From contig JAHNUO010000002.1 of the NCBI GenBank assembly GCA_019787685.1, positions 2,046,001-2,110,000 of the forward strand: DNA of 64,000 bases. Reading direction: 5' to 3'. Positions 32,809 through 44,432 of the stretch are shown here, piece after piece (positions within the stretch are counted from its first letter, which is position 1; each line of letters starts with the position of its first letter). Under the pieces are notes generated by a model. That model searched no databases. It was given only the letters and a program-made list of their open reading frames with translations, and was not told where the DNA came from. This DNA comes from Chiua virens (Eukaryota > Basidiomycota > Agaricomycetes > Boletales > Boletaceae). The translations under genes and the position numbers were made by a program.

Positions 32809-34084
32809 TGCTTGACACGAAAGGTTTTCTGTTTAGGGGTGGAATAGCTCGATTCGGGTAACAATGCTGTATCCCTTGTTTCAGTTCGGTGGTTAGCAGA
32901 CGCTTTTGGTGCGTATTGTGAGCCATCATCCTGACTTCAAATGATTTCCCTGCGTCCCGCACAGAAGCGGTTCCGTGATATCGCGTTCATGCGTGACAGC
33001 AATCATGTTGATCTGGTATGAAATGATGTTCGTGTCCATGGTCGATGGCGGAGACGGTAGGTTTAAAATTCCATCAAGTCCTATGCTTCATAGAACGTTA
33101 CGGAGGTATCATGAAATCATATCGACCTAGTCTCCGAAGCTCTCTTTGCAATCATGATGATATTCATCAGTTTCAAGGTTCATTTCTCTCCGGCAGATTT
33201 TGCTAGTGTCGCTTGTCAAATCCTGATGTGCCCGGATCTATAGCAGATGAGACCGAGCAATTTTGGAACGGCAACGACAATTCCTAGGCTGTCACTGCAC
33301 ACGTTTCTTCGCTATTTTTGAGGGGACGTTGTGACCAACACTCCCTGCATGACGCATTTGCCGAGGCATCCAGAAAACACGCCTGCCATATATTGCGACA
33401 TATTAATATCACTAACGCGGACATGTTCTGTCTCTGGACCACGCATGTGCAAACGGAATAGGGAGACTGAGGCCATTGAGGCCCGAAGCCTGAGGCCTGA
33501 GGCTCAAGGGCATGACGTTACATGTCAATTCCGGGACCATCGAAGTGCGCAGCATGCCACGGTACTGCCAGTGCATGAGATTATGTATTAAACAGACTGA
33601 TCGCGAGTTCAAGTTATGTATACCCCACAATACTCAAGCAACAAAGTGACACTTGATCTCGATCCATTCGAGGTTCGATAATTAAGGTGTGACATGACCC
33701 GACGGGCCACGCACATGCAAACGCCATTGAGGCATGGCATAACATGACAATCCCGAAACCACCGAGGTGCCCCATAGCGCTATGCGTGAAATCGTGTATC
33801 ACAGGCCTGATCGCCGACGTTACTTTTCAGCACATGTTCGACACTACTATGAAGTCGCAACCATCAAGCAAAAACATCTTCATCAAAGTGACACGTGGTG
33901 TCGATTCATTCAATTCGGCACTTGGATGGATGCGCCATATTTCACCTGGTATCACCGAGAGATAAGATAAGATGATAATATCGTTGTCATAGTGATCCCG
34001 GCTCTTATTCTTTGAACGCGTCCATTGAGAATACCCCCTGGCACAAGCAACACGTTCAGTCTACAACGTTGCATCCAACTTTCA
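32809..34084. other. Intergenic with diverged tandem repeat
   Basis: No gene I can support. The left part (32809-33430) has only antisense or short frames. The right part contains the diverged tandem repeat described separately. The promoter of the 34-kb gene lies at the right end. Confidence 0.5.
33439..33960. repeat. Diverged tandem repeat, two units of about 245-268 bp
   Basis: Several landmarks occur twice in the same order. CCACGCATGTGCAAAC at 33439 reappears as CCACGCACATGCAAAC at 33707. Each is followed by CCATTGAGG, a catga-rich segment, an accgaggtgc-like stretch and an ctgatcgc segment. CAAAGTGACAC occurs at 33642 and again at 33884, each after a CAAGCAA element and before a TCGATTCATTC-like stretch. 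The copies are clearly diverged, with small indels that change the offset from 268 to 242 bp. Confidence 0.6.
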
Positions 34085-35259
34085 ATGCCACCACTTACCC
34101 GTTCCTCCGCGCCATCCACCCCTGCCAAGCCACGTGTGAGCACAGACGGCCTACCAACCCCCCCTAGCACCGAGGGTAGTACACGTCGCACACCCCACTG
34201 CACAAAATGTCACCGTCCTCGCGCTGGACACCCTCGCTCCGGATGTCCCTACGTCGATGCGTCAGAATCGACCCCTCCATCTCCTTCTGGAACCAGAGAA
34301 GCAGCCCAGCTCACTTCCGCCGGAGTCGATGATGTCATGTCCGAAGAGCTCTCCTCACTTCACATCGTCAGTCCCACAACAGAGGCTGAGAACAGGCGCG
34401 CGTCCGACGTGCTACGCCATGGGCAGAAGCCACAACGCAGGTTGTCCGTACGATTCGCGCTCGTCCCAGAGCAGACTCTCGGCGCGCCTCTAGTCCGACG
34501 GACGCGCAATTGGTAGAACAGCTCCTTCAACCCGGCATGATAAGTGATGCTGTGTCCCCGAAGGACAAGGTGGCATCATGTACTCAAGTGGCGCAAGACG
34601 CTCGTCGATACCGATCCGAAGTCGGGTAGCCGTGGCAGAGAGGAAGAAGTAACAGGCAGAAGGATTGGACGAACCCACGCAGGCAGTCGTAAAAGAAGAA
34701 CACCGCATGCCAGTGCAGCCCACCCCAGGGCTCTCTCGTCGCATGCCTGGCACGCTTTTTACGCCCACTCCTCCCACCAGCCTGACCAATCTCACCGAGC
34801 CAGTCTCAGACAGCTACATCGGTGGCTCAGCGCTCGACATGAACACCACGGTCTATTTACTCCCAGACCCAGATCCGGACTCTGACGCCCGAAAGGCGAA
34901 ACAACTCTATCGGTCGTTGAGTTTCGAGCAGCGCTCTTTGTTCTTGCAGCAACTTAGTCACTCCTCCGCCACCGCACCTGCGACGTTGGTCTCCATTCCC
35001 GTCGCAGATCTGGGACAGCGTGCAAAGCGAGGCGGAGAGTTTGGGCTTCCGTGTCCGTGTGCTGCCAAGCAGGCAAGACGATCACAAGTGGGTCGTTCTT
35101 GGCACCGAGGAGGAGGCTATTGATCTCCTCGCTGCCAAGTTCCTTGAAGAGGAAAAGAGGAGTAGGCGGGTCGAGGGTAAGGGCGGGAAATTAAGAGCGG
35201 TCGCTGGCGGCGTGGTGTTCGGTGCGGTAGCCACCTGGACCGGCCTTGCATTCTCTTGA
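34085..35259 (+). CDS. Unrecognised protein with Cys/Pro-rich start and hydrophobic C-terminus
   Basis: I do not recognise this gene. It appears to start MPPLTRSSAPSTPAKPRVST (34085). A short Cys motif (HCTKCHRPRAGHPRSGCPY) resembles a small zinc knuckle and is followed by Ser/Pro-rich sequence. A second segment reads DAQLVEQLLQPGMISDAVSP. An intron of about 86 bp (GTGGCA...AACAG, about 34568-34653) leads to EGLDEPTQAVVKEEHRMPVQ and KAKQLYRSLSFEQRSLFLQQ. The end is WDSVQSEAESLGFRVRVLPS, EEEKRSRRVEGKGGK and a short hydrophobic stretch (AGGVVFGAVATWTGLAFS), stop at 35259. The frame also changes near 34450 and near 34998. The second change fits one extra C in a CCC run. Function unknown. Confidence 0.5.
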
Positions 35260-35568
35260 ACAAGCACACAAGATCTATCGAAAACATTTAAATTGATAGT
35301 TGCTGCTGTAATTTTGTATCATGATGTGACCGTCCTTGAAGCTCGAAGCTCTAACTCGTTTTGTATACAAACACGCGAAGAACACGATCAGTTTCGCTCT
35401 ACTATAGATACACCGGCAGATACTAAACAGGGGAATTGTACTTTACACCACGTGTGGGTATACTAAAAGCATGTCAAGCGCGCGTGGGGGAAGTTTGTTC
35501 CGGGCGGACAACGTACACAAGTAAGGGACATAAGTAATCGACACGACGCATTATTCGTGAACTTTACA
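35260..35568. other. Short intergenic spacer
   Basis: About 300 bp between the convergent 34-kb gene and the zinc-finger gene. AT-rich, with no feature I can name. The 3' untranslated regions and polyadenylation signals of both genes presumably lie here. Confidence 0.5.
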
Positions 35569-36230
35569 TCACATGTGCTTTCGACCCAAGTTTCGGCATG
35601 ACGCCAGGGTTTCGCGGGAACCCTTTGATTTGGGCCGCCTGATGCGATCGTGCACTTCACGCAGATGTCTTCTATATGATTGCCTGCGCATCAGTTTCTG
35701 GCATCCGAGTCTTTCACACATCATATGTGTTGGGCGTACACCAGATGTGCATTGATGGTGATTGTGCGCTGATGAGGGAGCCTGGTTTGACACGGGATCC
35801 ACAGCTACAATTGGAGTGTAGGCACTGCCTACCTCTGTGATGGAGGATTGACTTGTCGAATAACTGTTAACACCTGGAGGGCACAGCCAGGAGGTGGCTG
35901 CTGGGTACGAAAGTTGATCACCTGATGCTGGTGGTGGGTCGCGAAAGTTGGGCTGTGCGATCGGCGCCCTTTCTACAGGATGGTAATTGTCGCACGGTGA
36001 CCACGGTACGGTTGGGTAAACAAAATCTATCATTCCGGGAGGGACTTGACTTCTATTGAGGTACTGTGGCAGTCACCGGCTCACCCATGGGTGACGTGTA
36101 GCATGCATGAGCAGGGACGGCTCCAAAGAAAGGCCCGGGCCAGGGTTTCGGGTATGCGTCAATGGAGGAATCATGCCGTTGAAGGGGTTGTCTGGGTAAC
36201 GTGTTCGGGTCATTCCATACATTTGAATAG
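35569..36230 (-). CDS. C2H2-like zinc-finger protein, 3' part, 5' end uncertain
   Basis: The clear part is 35569-36033: MIDFVYPTVPWSPCDNYHPV, a Pro/Ser/Asn-rich segment, then a finger-like motif MCERLGCQKLMRRQSYRRHL with REVH. This is C-x4-C-x11-H-x4-H, followed by a basic tail RIRRPKSKGSRETL. The spacing is close to but not the classical C2H2. Upstream the same frame is open from about 36200 (MYGMTRTRYPDNPFNGMIPP) except for one in-frame TGA near 36073. That stop could be an error, lie in a missed intron or mark a pseudogene. A duplicated segment further upstream (36300-36645) may hold more 5' exons. Probably a nuclear DNA-binding protein, but that is inference from the finger alone. Confidence 0.45.
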
Positions 36231-36299
36231 AACGGTGCGCGTGCCGCACGACTAATACACCAGCGAAAGTAAGGAGCGGCTGGATAAATGAAAAGGTGC

Positions 36300-36645
36300 A
36301 GGACTGACTTAGATGCAGCGACGTCGGAAGACGCGGTCAGCGAACTATCGTTGTCTTGCCGATGGGGAATAGGAGGGTCAGACAGCCAGTTCAATAGATT
36401 GAACGGAAATATCCGGACTGAGGAGGTCATTAGCGAGGAAATAAGCATGAGAAGTACGGAGGAACAGCATGAAATGAAAAATTCGGGGACTGACTGAGAG
36501 GCGAATGGGAGAAAACGTGGTCGGCGGACTATCACGGCTCCGAGTAGTAGGAAGCACGGCCGTAGGCACGGGTGGCCATTCGTAAGACTGGATAGAAATA
36601 CCTGCATCACTACCAGGAGATCATCAGTAAGGAAATAAACACGTG
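36300..36645. repeat. Diverged tandem duplication, two units of about 190 bp
   Basis: GGAGATCATCAGTAAGGAAA at 36616 corresponds to GGAGGTCATTAGCGAGGAAA at 36422. GACTGAGAGGCGAATGGGAG near 36493 corresponds to GACTGACTTAGATGCAGCGA near 36302. The segments between also match (cggcggactatc against cagcgaactatc). On the minus strand both units translate to a YFLxxDLL-type peptide followed by ISIQS or ISVQS. So this may be a duplicated exon of the zinc-finger gene just downstream on that strand. Confidence 0.55.
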
Positions 36646-36739
36646 GAACAGCCTCGACGAACTTTCTGGTGGCGTTCTCGCGCCACTGCGGAGCTTGACA
36701 GACATACTGGGAACAGCAAGAGCACCTAGTTCTAGGCAC

Positions 36740-37768
36740 ATTGATTAGCGAGGGCGTTTATATTGAAAATAGAACGTACGAATTGCTTCGCATAGTTGGA
36801 ATGCGTTAAGAGAAAGCTGAGATAGAATGCAAATGGGATTGGTTCCCTCCGTCTGTGAGCTGGCTCTTATATGTTCCAGCTTCTCAGTTTCCGATCGGGA
36901 TGAATAGATAATACATCCCCGACTGGAAAGGCCTTCACTGATTGACCAAAAAGGTTTAGTCAGATAAGTCCAGACGACGCACATGCAGTGACACGAAGGT
37001 GGACCGCATGTCCGAAAGTGACTTGAACCTGAACTTATCAAGGGCAGAGTTCCAATTTACTTTTACCTCAGTCAGTCTCGTGTCCGATACTCCAAAACGC
37101 GTGCAACAAACTCAAGAGCTCTTGTCCGCTCGGACAATAAGCCGGAAGTGGATGCCGTCCTGTGGAAGGTCAAATATGGTTATGCATGCACCGCGATGAT
37201 AACAGCGGATCAACCTTAGTGCGCATCAGAAAGCGCACATGTTTCAGGAAACGATTTAAATTGAGTTCAGCGTTGATTGGTGCGCCGTGGCTGAGGGAAG
37301 ACCGGACTCGTCGGTGCCAACAGGCACAGATTGGAAGAGCCTGTGCGGCATGGCATCTCCCCGGACCACAGTCGACAACATAGATACAAGTCTTCGACCC
37401 TGGCAGAATTTTGGGTGTGGTTGTTATCAGAGCCATTTACCGGACTCACCGGATCGAAAGTTGTTGATGCCTTGGTGAAAGAATCTAATAATGCGGTGCT
37501 TGGCATGCAATGATTTGGTGCAGCATCATGTTGCACACCCTGTTCGACATTAATGCGGGACTTTACGATGAAGATTTTATACACGTATTACCAGTTCTCT
37601 GAGTTAATCACGATCGTCGTCGTTAATAACCATGTACGTGGTAGTATAAACTGCACCAAATACTAAAAGGAAAATCAAGCGAGGGGCAGTGGCACAGCCT
37701 CACCACGACTACTAATCATCTACTAATGTACTTACCCTCAAATCTTTACTAGTTTCTTGCCTACTGCA
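36740..37768. other. Intergenic, no supportable gene
   Basis: About 1 kb with only short open frames on both strands and no recognisable motif. It must contain the promoter of the CNH-domain gene at its right end. Confidence 0.5.
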
Positions 37769-40596
37769 ATGTCTATGAACTCGTACGAATCTTTCAAAGC
37801 TTACACCCAGGGGGCAGAGCAGGACGTCCATGGCGATGGTGACTTGCCCACCTACGACGATCTTGCTGCCCAGCATAGTAGCCCCAATTCGCGGTGCGTA
37901 CAAACGGCAGGCAACCTGCAGGCATACCTGAACCTCCATAATATAGATTTGGTCGGTGGAGGGGTTGGATCGAGAAACGGTGAGGATCTTCGTCTTCATC
38001 ATACGGAAAAAACCCTGACCGTGCGTTCACACGAGACTAGGGCAGCCGAGCGTTATACTGGCCTCTCCGAGGAAGAACTGGCACGCAGACGTGCCCGAGG
38101 CTGGGGTGATACGGACGAACGAGACCACGTGAGTGACATCTCGACGTCCTCTCCGATCAACGTATCTAAGGAGGGGGGTGGCAAGGGTAACCAAGTAGAT
38201 GATCCGAATACCCGTCCAGCATCGATTGTTGACCCCAGTCGCGTTGCACCAGCCCCGTTGCGCATTCGGATAGATCGTGAACTCCCCGAAGTCCCTGGAC
38301 CTTCTCTCCTCAACCTGGGGCCCTCTCTCCAGGCGTCAGCTACGTCCTGCTCTCCCGCAGACCCTCTTTCCCAATCGTCGCAAGACTTGCAAGGAACGGT
38401 TTGTGAAACGCTCTCGCCCACTCATCTTCAACTACACCAATTTGGTTCCCGCTTTCTTCCACACACTACATCGCCCATTCGGTGCATCCTTCCCATCAAT
38501 CGCGACCGTTTGCTACTTATCGGCACAGACCATGGTCTCTCTGTCCTAGATATGTATCCTATGGAGTGGGCAACCGACGGTGACGTTGGAATCGTTCACA
38601 AAGGTCCCGGAGAAGCGCAAGCGCGTGTATTATGGTCGGGAGAAGCGTAAGTGGTGCCCAATCAAATCTGACACATGTGCCACTCACACTCGGACGTTGC
38701 TCGCCGTGTTATCTAGGGTGTATCAGATGTCCATCCTTGAGCATGAGGATGTCGGCGAAGGAACCCCGCAGGGTGTTGTCCTCGCGCTGGTGGGACCGGA
38801 CCCTGATGCGCCATGCGCTTCAAGCGGACATCAAGAACCATTGCGGACCCTGAGGATGTATAATCTGGCAAGTCTAACAAGCCTTGCAAAGTGGACGATT
38901 TCCCAAAAAGTTGGTGCTTCAACTTTTGACTTGCTGTGCTTGACTCGACTCTGACTCTATATAGGGTGCAAATCCTGTGGACCTTCGCCGAGCTTCTGAC
39001 TGGAACATTCAGCAAACTCCTGTCAAGAAACACAGGCCGGCAAGCAGTATTACGCGGGGTTTAAAACATCTCATCGACTCTCCAACCCGTACACAGCAAC
39101 CCGCAACGTCATACGAGTCCTACTTGGCTGTCCCGAACGCTAAGCGGAATGCTGTCACCGCCCCAGCTGATGCATCATGGGACGTAGTTGATGACCTCCC
39201 TTTGCGGTGGGCTACAGATTTTGTACCTCTCGCGGGAACTGGGAGCCGGTTGGCAAGTTCAAGCGTAATTTCGTATGCCCTATGGCACGATGGGCCTGGA
39301 CCAAACGGAGGGCGACATGGACGACGAGCCCTCCTTGCAGTCGCCACGAAATATAATATTTTTCTATATGAGACTCCAAAGGGGGAGAGAGCATTTCATT
39401 TCGTTAAGGTGGGATGCCCACTTATTTTCTTATCGTTCATTAATCTTGTTTTGACACCTTGTGCCGACAGGAATTTTACACTCCAGTCCAGCCTCGTACA
39501 CTCGTGTTCGTCCATCAGTTGGTTCAAGACCTCACCCGTGTGTCATCCGAAGCCTCTTCATCGAAACAAACGGGATATGGTCACTCCCGTGGCGCATCTA
39601 CTGATTCACACTACTCCCACAATAATCGCGTTCCCATCTCCCAGCTTACATACAGTGCCCAAATGGCTATCTTTGTTACGTTCGAGAAGAAGGCGGGCGT
39701 CATACGCATCGCTGACGCTGCGGTATCAGAAGTCGACTTGTACGATGCCGCAAGCAGCGCTGGTTCGTTCCCATCCGCAAGAGATTCGCTCAGCGTCACC
39801 AGCTCCCTCGGTTCCAGGCGTTCCCGCGCTTCCATTGATTTCATGGCGTTCAAGGAAGCCAAAGGCACCTGGATCCTCCCGTCCTTCGTCGATCTTCCCG
39901 TCGCGCAGCTCCCCGGCGGAGATGTCTCATCTGAGAAATCGGTATACGTATTGACGCGTGGAAAGAACACGCACATCGTCCCTGCGCCCCTCCCCGCGGT
40001 CATCCAAAGCGTCCCGCCCATCCTCGCCCTCGTGTGGTCCTCCTCCCCATCCAGCGTCGTCGCCCGTGTCTGCGTACTCAAACCGTCCTCACCCGCATCC
40101 GCACGCACGCACGCCCCCAAGCGGCCCCAGGGCCCGTTCACGTCCCCATTTCTCCAGCTCATCGCCTTCAGTGAGGACGGCATCGAAGTCCAGGAAATCC
40201 CCGTTGCCGCAATCTACAGCCCCACCGCGGGTACGGGCAGGGACAAGGACAAGAGTGGCAAGGGCAAAGAAAAGGTCGCCCTCGCCGATCCGCGTCGTGG
40301 CCAGTCGTTTGTCGGTGAGACCGGTTTTCTGGTTGCCGGGGGGCACTGGCACCGGCTTCCCGCCGAGATTGCTGCAGGGGCGGCCGCCTTGCCCGTCGGT
40401 CTGGAACGGACGGACTCGGTGGCGTCAGGGAGCTCGTTTGGGAGCGCGCATACGGACGAGGTCGTTGCGAGGCTCAGGGCAGAGGCCGGGGTGTACGGCT
40501 GGCTGCGCAAATCTGTCGAAGGACTGGCGAGTGTTTTGGGTTGGTGGAGACACGAGCGAGGTGGGAGGGTACAAAGAGGACGGCATCCTCGTGTGA
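37769..40596 (+). CDS. CNH (citron homology) domain protein
   Basis: First ATG at 37769 (MSMNSYESFKAYTQGAEQDV). The N-terminal region is disordered, with an LPTYDDLAAQH motif and TGLSEEELARRRARGWG. The CNH domain then starts: PIRCILPINRDRLLLIGTDH, GLSVLDMYPMEW, VYQMSILE, RTLRMYNLASLTSLAKW. Introns at 38648-38715, about 38912-38964 and about 39409-39471 join cleanly, for example ...HFVK to EFYTPVQPRTLVFVHQ. Later CNH-like segments are MAIFVTFEKKAGVIRIADA and PFLQLIAFSEDGIEVQEIPV. The end I prefer is DTSEVGGYKEDGILV, TGA at 40594-40596. It needs one extra T removed at about 40541. The uncorrected frame runs on to 40718. CNH domains mediate protein and small-GTPase interactions, as in Rom2, citron and Vps39. 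No kinase or RhoGEF domain is visible. Confidence 0.8.
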
Positions 40597-40994
40597 TAAT
40601 TCACGTGAAACGTTGTGATAGATACGGACAGTGCAGACTATCTCTTTCCTTGCTTTTGATTTCTGCAAGTGGTAGAAGAGATCGCGCGTGTATAAATACG
40701 TTAAGGCTGATACTGTAATTATGAGAACACCCAAAAAAAAAAAGGAGAGAAGCGAGAAATGTCCAAAATAGCGAGGCGGTCATCTATACTACACGTGCTA
40801 GTAATACCGTTGGTTGGTAACGTAGTGTCCATGAATTGGCAAGGAGGATCTTAATACAAACATCGAAACATTGGTCTGTTCACACAAAAGTGAGGTAAAA
40901 GAAAGGTCGGGGCAAGACATGAAACTTTTTCCTTTATATGCGCATCATGCGGATATTCACAAGTCCCAATCGTCACGCTTCCGCTTGCGTGTTA
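40597..40994. other. Convergent intergenic spacer
   Basis: About 400 bp between two convergent genes. It includes an A-rich run at about 40731-40744. Nothing else is visible apart from expected 3' untranslated sequence. Confidence 0.5.
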
Positions 40995-43900
40995 TCATGA
41001 ATTTGTGTCCCTTCTGGAGTCGTCTAGTGATTGTCTCGGTTTCTGACCAGCCCTAGCCTCGGAGGGTCGAGCGGACGTGGGCCGTCGATCGCGGATCACC
41101 ACGAACGACCGACCAGGCCCCTTTGAGCTAGATACGGCAGCTGCAGTCTCGTCTTCTTCCACGTCGTCCAATACCAATCCATCCGAATGCCTGCGATTGC
41201 GGCGGATATTAAACCAGTGCTTCTTCCTAGGTTGGCTTGATGCGTCCACGTTGGCCACATTATCGCCACGGGACCCTTGTTCTCCGGTCTCAACCAAGGG
41301 ATGGGACTCGGGAGCTGTGCTAGACCCTGCGGCGATGGCGCCAACGACGATCGCCGTCTGACTCATTGTTCTGCCTGCTGGCAGCCCCGAATTGGTGAGC
41401 ACAGGCATCCTCGCGACATTAGCCACCGAAGTCGTGGGAGTTGGTGCGTCGCCCACTTCACGGTGCACAGCTTGGGGACTTTCACCAGGGCCTGATCCTC
41501 TCCGCTCCACACTGGGGAACGTCAGGGTCGAACCCTCCTTGCCTCCCGCGATAGCATAGGGTGAATCGAAATGGGCACGTCCACCTCCGACGCGGGAGAA
41601 TCCGGAGTTCGACGTTTGCGTGCGAGGTGAAGATTCAGCGCGGTCGTAGGATGGTCTGCCTCCTGGTCCAGGGAAGGGCTGCCACGCAGCCATGATATGC
41701 GTGCTTTCGTCGTCATCGCTATCTTCCTTGTAAGGGCGCAGCGCTTGTTCGGGACGGAGCACCGAAGGAGGGGGCCCGGAATGATGCGAAGCGCCAGAAC
41801 CCTCGACAGGTTGGGTAAACGGGGTGTTTGGTGGTATAAACGATCCAGAATCGCGGACGGTATATGACTCCCGTACATCCGACCTCTTGTGTAGGGTCTG
41901 CGTTCGCGTCCACTCTTGCGAGTCCCACAACACCCAAGGAGGGCGAGTGTACCAATGAGACCACTATCAACTGGGCGTCGTGATCGATCAAACCCTACGC
42001 GACCGAGTATGCGAACGAGGGCCTCTGTGATCTTGACCAGCAAGATGAGGGAAAAGGCGAGATAAACGAGGCACAACACGATAAGGATGCCGTAGGCAAC
42101 CCAGCCACTAGCAGCCGAGCCAATAGAAATCTAGTGAAAAGACGACATATTAGCAACTGACGACAGGGTGCAAGGGCGCTTTACTCTCACCGTTGGTGTT
42201 AACACTACAAGCAAAACCGCAATTACGATTCTAGCGACGCAGAACAAGAAGCTTATGAGGCTCATGCCCGCCCCAGTGCCCCAAGGAAGCCATATGCTCG
42301 TGATCAGTGCACTAGCAACCTCCGATACAAGAATCACTATGGCCTGAACTGTGCCACTTTTCTGGCCACCTCCGATCACAACCCCATTAACTAAGTTTGA
42401 TAAGAGGAATAATCCGGAGAAAAGCTGGGAGCCGGGACGGAAGTGGTTATAGAGGGGTCCGAGGGAGAGGAGAGTACGTGTTTCGTCGTAAAGCTTGGAA
42501 GTAGGCGTGCGAGAGAGTCGAAGCAACAGAAGTACCGGGAGGGCAACTGAAAACACTGCGAACGAGAGGGCGCCAAGAGCGATGGAGGAGGTTGATGTGG
42601 CGGTGGTGAATTCGTAAGCCGAGAAAACAGTAACAGGAAAATGGAAGATGGATAGCACGCGAACGAGGTTGCCGATCAAAACACTGGTGTGAAATGATCT
42701 AAAGTCCGGGCGAAACCAGCGGCGTCGTAACGTGGGATATGCATGCGAAAGGCCATTCAACGAACGACTCTCCTCAGCCGTAGCATCGAGCATATCTTTA
42801 CTTCCTGCCGATTGGCGCGGGCTGCGCCCCTTGATTGCTGAAGTTGGGAGGCCTGTGGACGACGACTTTCGTGAGAAAATCACATCGACCATCCAGATGG
42901 ACAAGCTGATGACAATGATTCCCGCCAGAATGGCGAGGAAGATGGAAAGGCATATCCCAAAGAGGTTCTGAGGGCTAACTCCCACGCTCCATGCAAAGGC
43001 CGCCATCCCATTCGGCGTTCCTGGAGGAAGAAGAAAGAGAGAATTTGGAATCGACGAGTTGATATAAAGAATAGAATTCGGATCGCTTAATTGATCCGCA
43101 AACGTCGACAGAGGATTGTACGGCTGCACGTCCAGCAGATTCCAGTGCTCAGAGTTGGGTATCAGGGTAATGTCTGTGGCGTTGGGAACGTTACGGTGCC
43201 GAAAGTGCGATGTACATCTGAGCGGTACTTACTGTATGTAAGGGTAGCCCAAGAAGTCTGCGAGAGCAACGGGTCTGAGGTACAATATTAAGCACGGAAG
43301 ACAGATTTATGAAAATTCACTCACAAATGAAAGGTGGCCATTGAACGGCGACCATGGACAGCGCGGCACACCATTGTGTATGCATCATAATATCGCGTAA
43401 TGATGGTGAACCTTACAATGATGAGGGCGTAGGCAACAATCAAAACGAGTGACATACAGAATCGCATCAATGCAGGGGACGTTGCTAAACGTTCCCCACT
43501 AATGGCACTAGCAAGAATAAATCCGGCACGCTGTACACCATGCCAGATTCCCGGTCCTGGCCGACTTAGACCACGGCCCCCAGCAGCAGTAATGCGAGCA
43601 ATGCCGACTAATAGCCAATAGGCAATCGCTAGACCTACCGTAGCCCAGAAGATGATGTGTGCACTTCCATACGGCGAATTGACCGGACCAGGTTCCAGTG
43701 GAGTGGTCGCAACAGTTAGACACAGAATCTCTTGCTCGTTGGTATCGAGTGCGCGTAACTGGGTATTCATAGTAGTAAGGAGGTTTTTGGAGTCGAAGGG
43801 TATGGAGACTGCGAAAGCATATGGTCCCGCTGGTATGGGACAGCCGGTCGAAGTTGATGGTGAGGGCGGACGGATGAGGTTGCATAAAAAAGATGAGTTA

Positions 43901-44265
43901 TTGTAAGTAGCGATTGTGAGAGTCGTAGTATCCGTGAAGAGCGTAGCAGCTAATAGATGTGAAGGTGAGTTACTCGTGCGAGGTAAGCGACATGGAGATG
44001 TTATACCGAGGGTTGTATTTGCGTTGGAGCTGATGATTTCGGTAGCCGTTTCGCCGAGGACCGTAAAGTTTATGGTCTGTTCGTCTATAAGCTGGGAATA
44101 GACGGTGTCAACCGACATTTTCCTTGATGCATCGCCATTGTAGCAGTCACCGAAGGCAAGCGTGGCAGGCTGTGAGAACGACGAGTGGACGAAGACAAGG
44201 AAAAGAAGGAAGCTAAGAAGACGGTTCTGAAGCGCGCTGCCCGACGACAGTGACATTGGGATCAT
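40995..44265 (-). CDS. ML-like/TRP-type fungal membrane protein
   Basis: Start chosen at MIPMSLSSGSALQNRLLSFL (44265), which begins a signal peptide (LLSFLLFLVFVHSSFS). An extracellular ML-like domain follows, with FGDCYNGDASRKMSVDTVYS, ITSPCRLP and GCPIPAGPYAFAVSIPF. Then come several membrane helices: AHIIFWATVGLAIAYWLLVG, ICLSIFLAILAGIIVISLSI, LVRVLSIFHFPVTVFSAYEF, ALSFAVFSVALPVLLLLRL, LISFLFCVARIVIAVLLVVL and WVAYGILIVLCLVYLAFSLI. This layout matches fungal Flc/Pkd2-like TRP-family proteins of the secretory pathway or plasma membrane, implicated in FAD or calcium transport. The C-terminal cytosolic tail is disordered (KEDSDDDESTH... to LDDSRRDTNS, stop 40995-40997). The frame changes at about 41935. 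This fits either one missing G in a GGG run or a 38-bp intron (GTACAC...GCAAG). Both frames stay open for over 100 codons, so the tail needs checking. Confidence 0.8.
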
Positions 44266-44432
44266 CGTTGGAGACGGCGAGCGCGGTAAGCTGTTGGTGG
44301 TGTGTTCATTAACGGAGGTTGGAGCGCCGCGCCTCTGTGACCTGCCCATCGCATCACGCTTACCACGCCACACCGCCACATGGACGCTTCAACCATTACC
44401 ACTACTTACAGCTGTAACTATAGTCATGCAAT

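Noticed and set aside
34568..34653. In-frame stops in the 34-kb gene
   Set aside because: A GT-AG intron of about 86 bp removes them and joins two coherent segments.
36053..36739. 228-codon minus-strand frame as a separate gene
   Set aside because: It runs through the duplicated segment out of phase with the peptide shared by both repeat units. More likely a shadow of the zinc-finger gene's 5' region.
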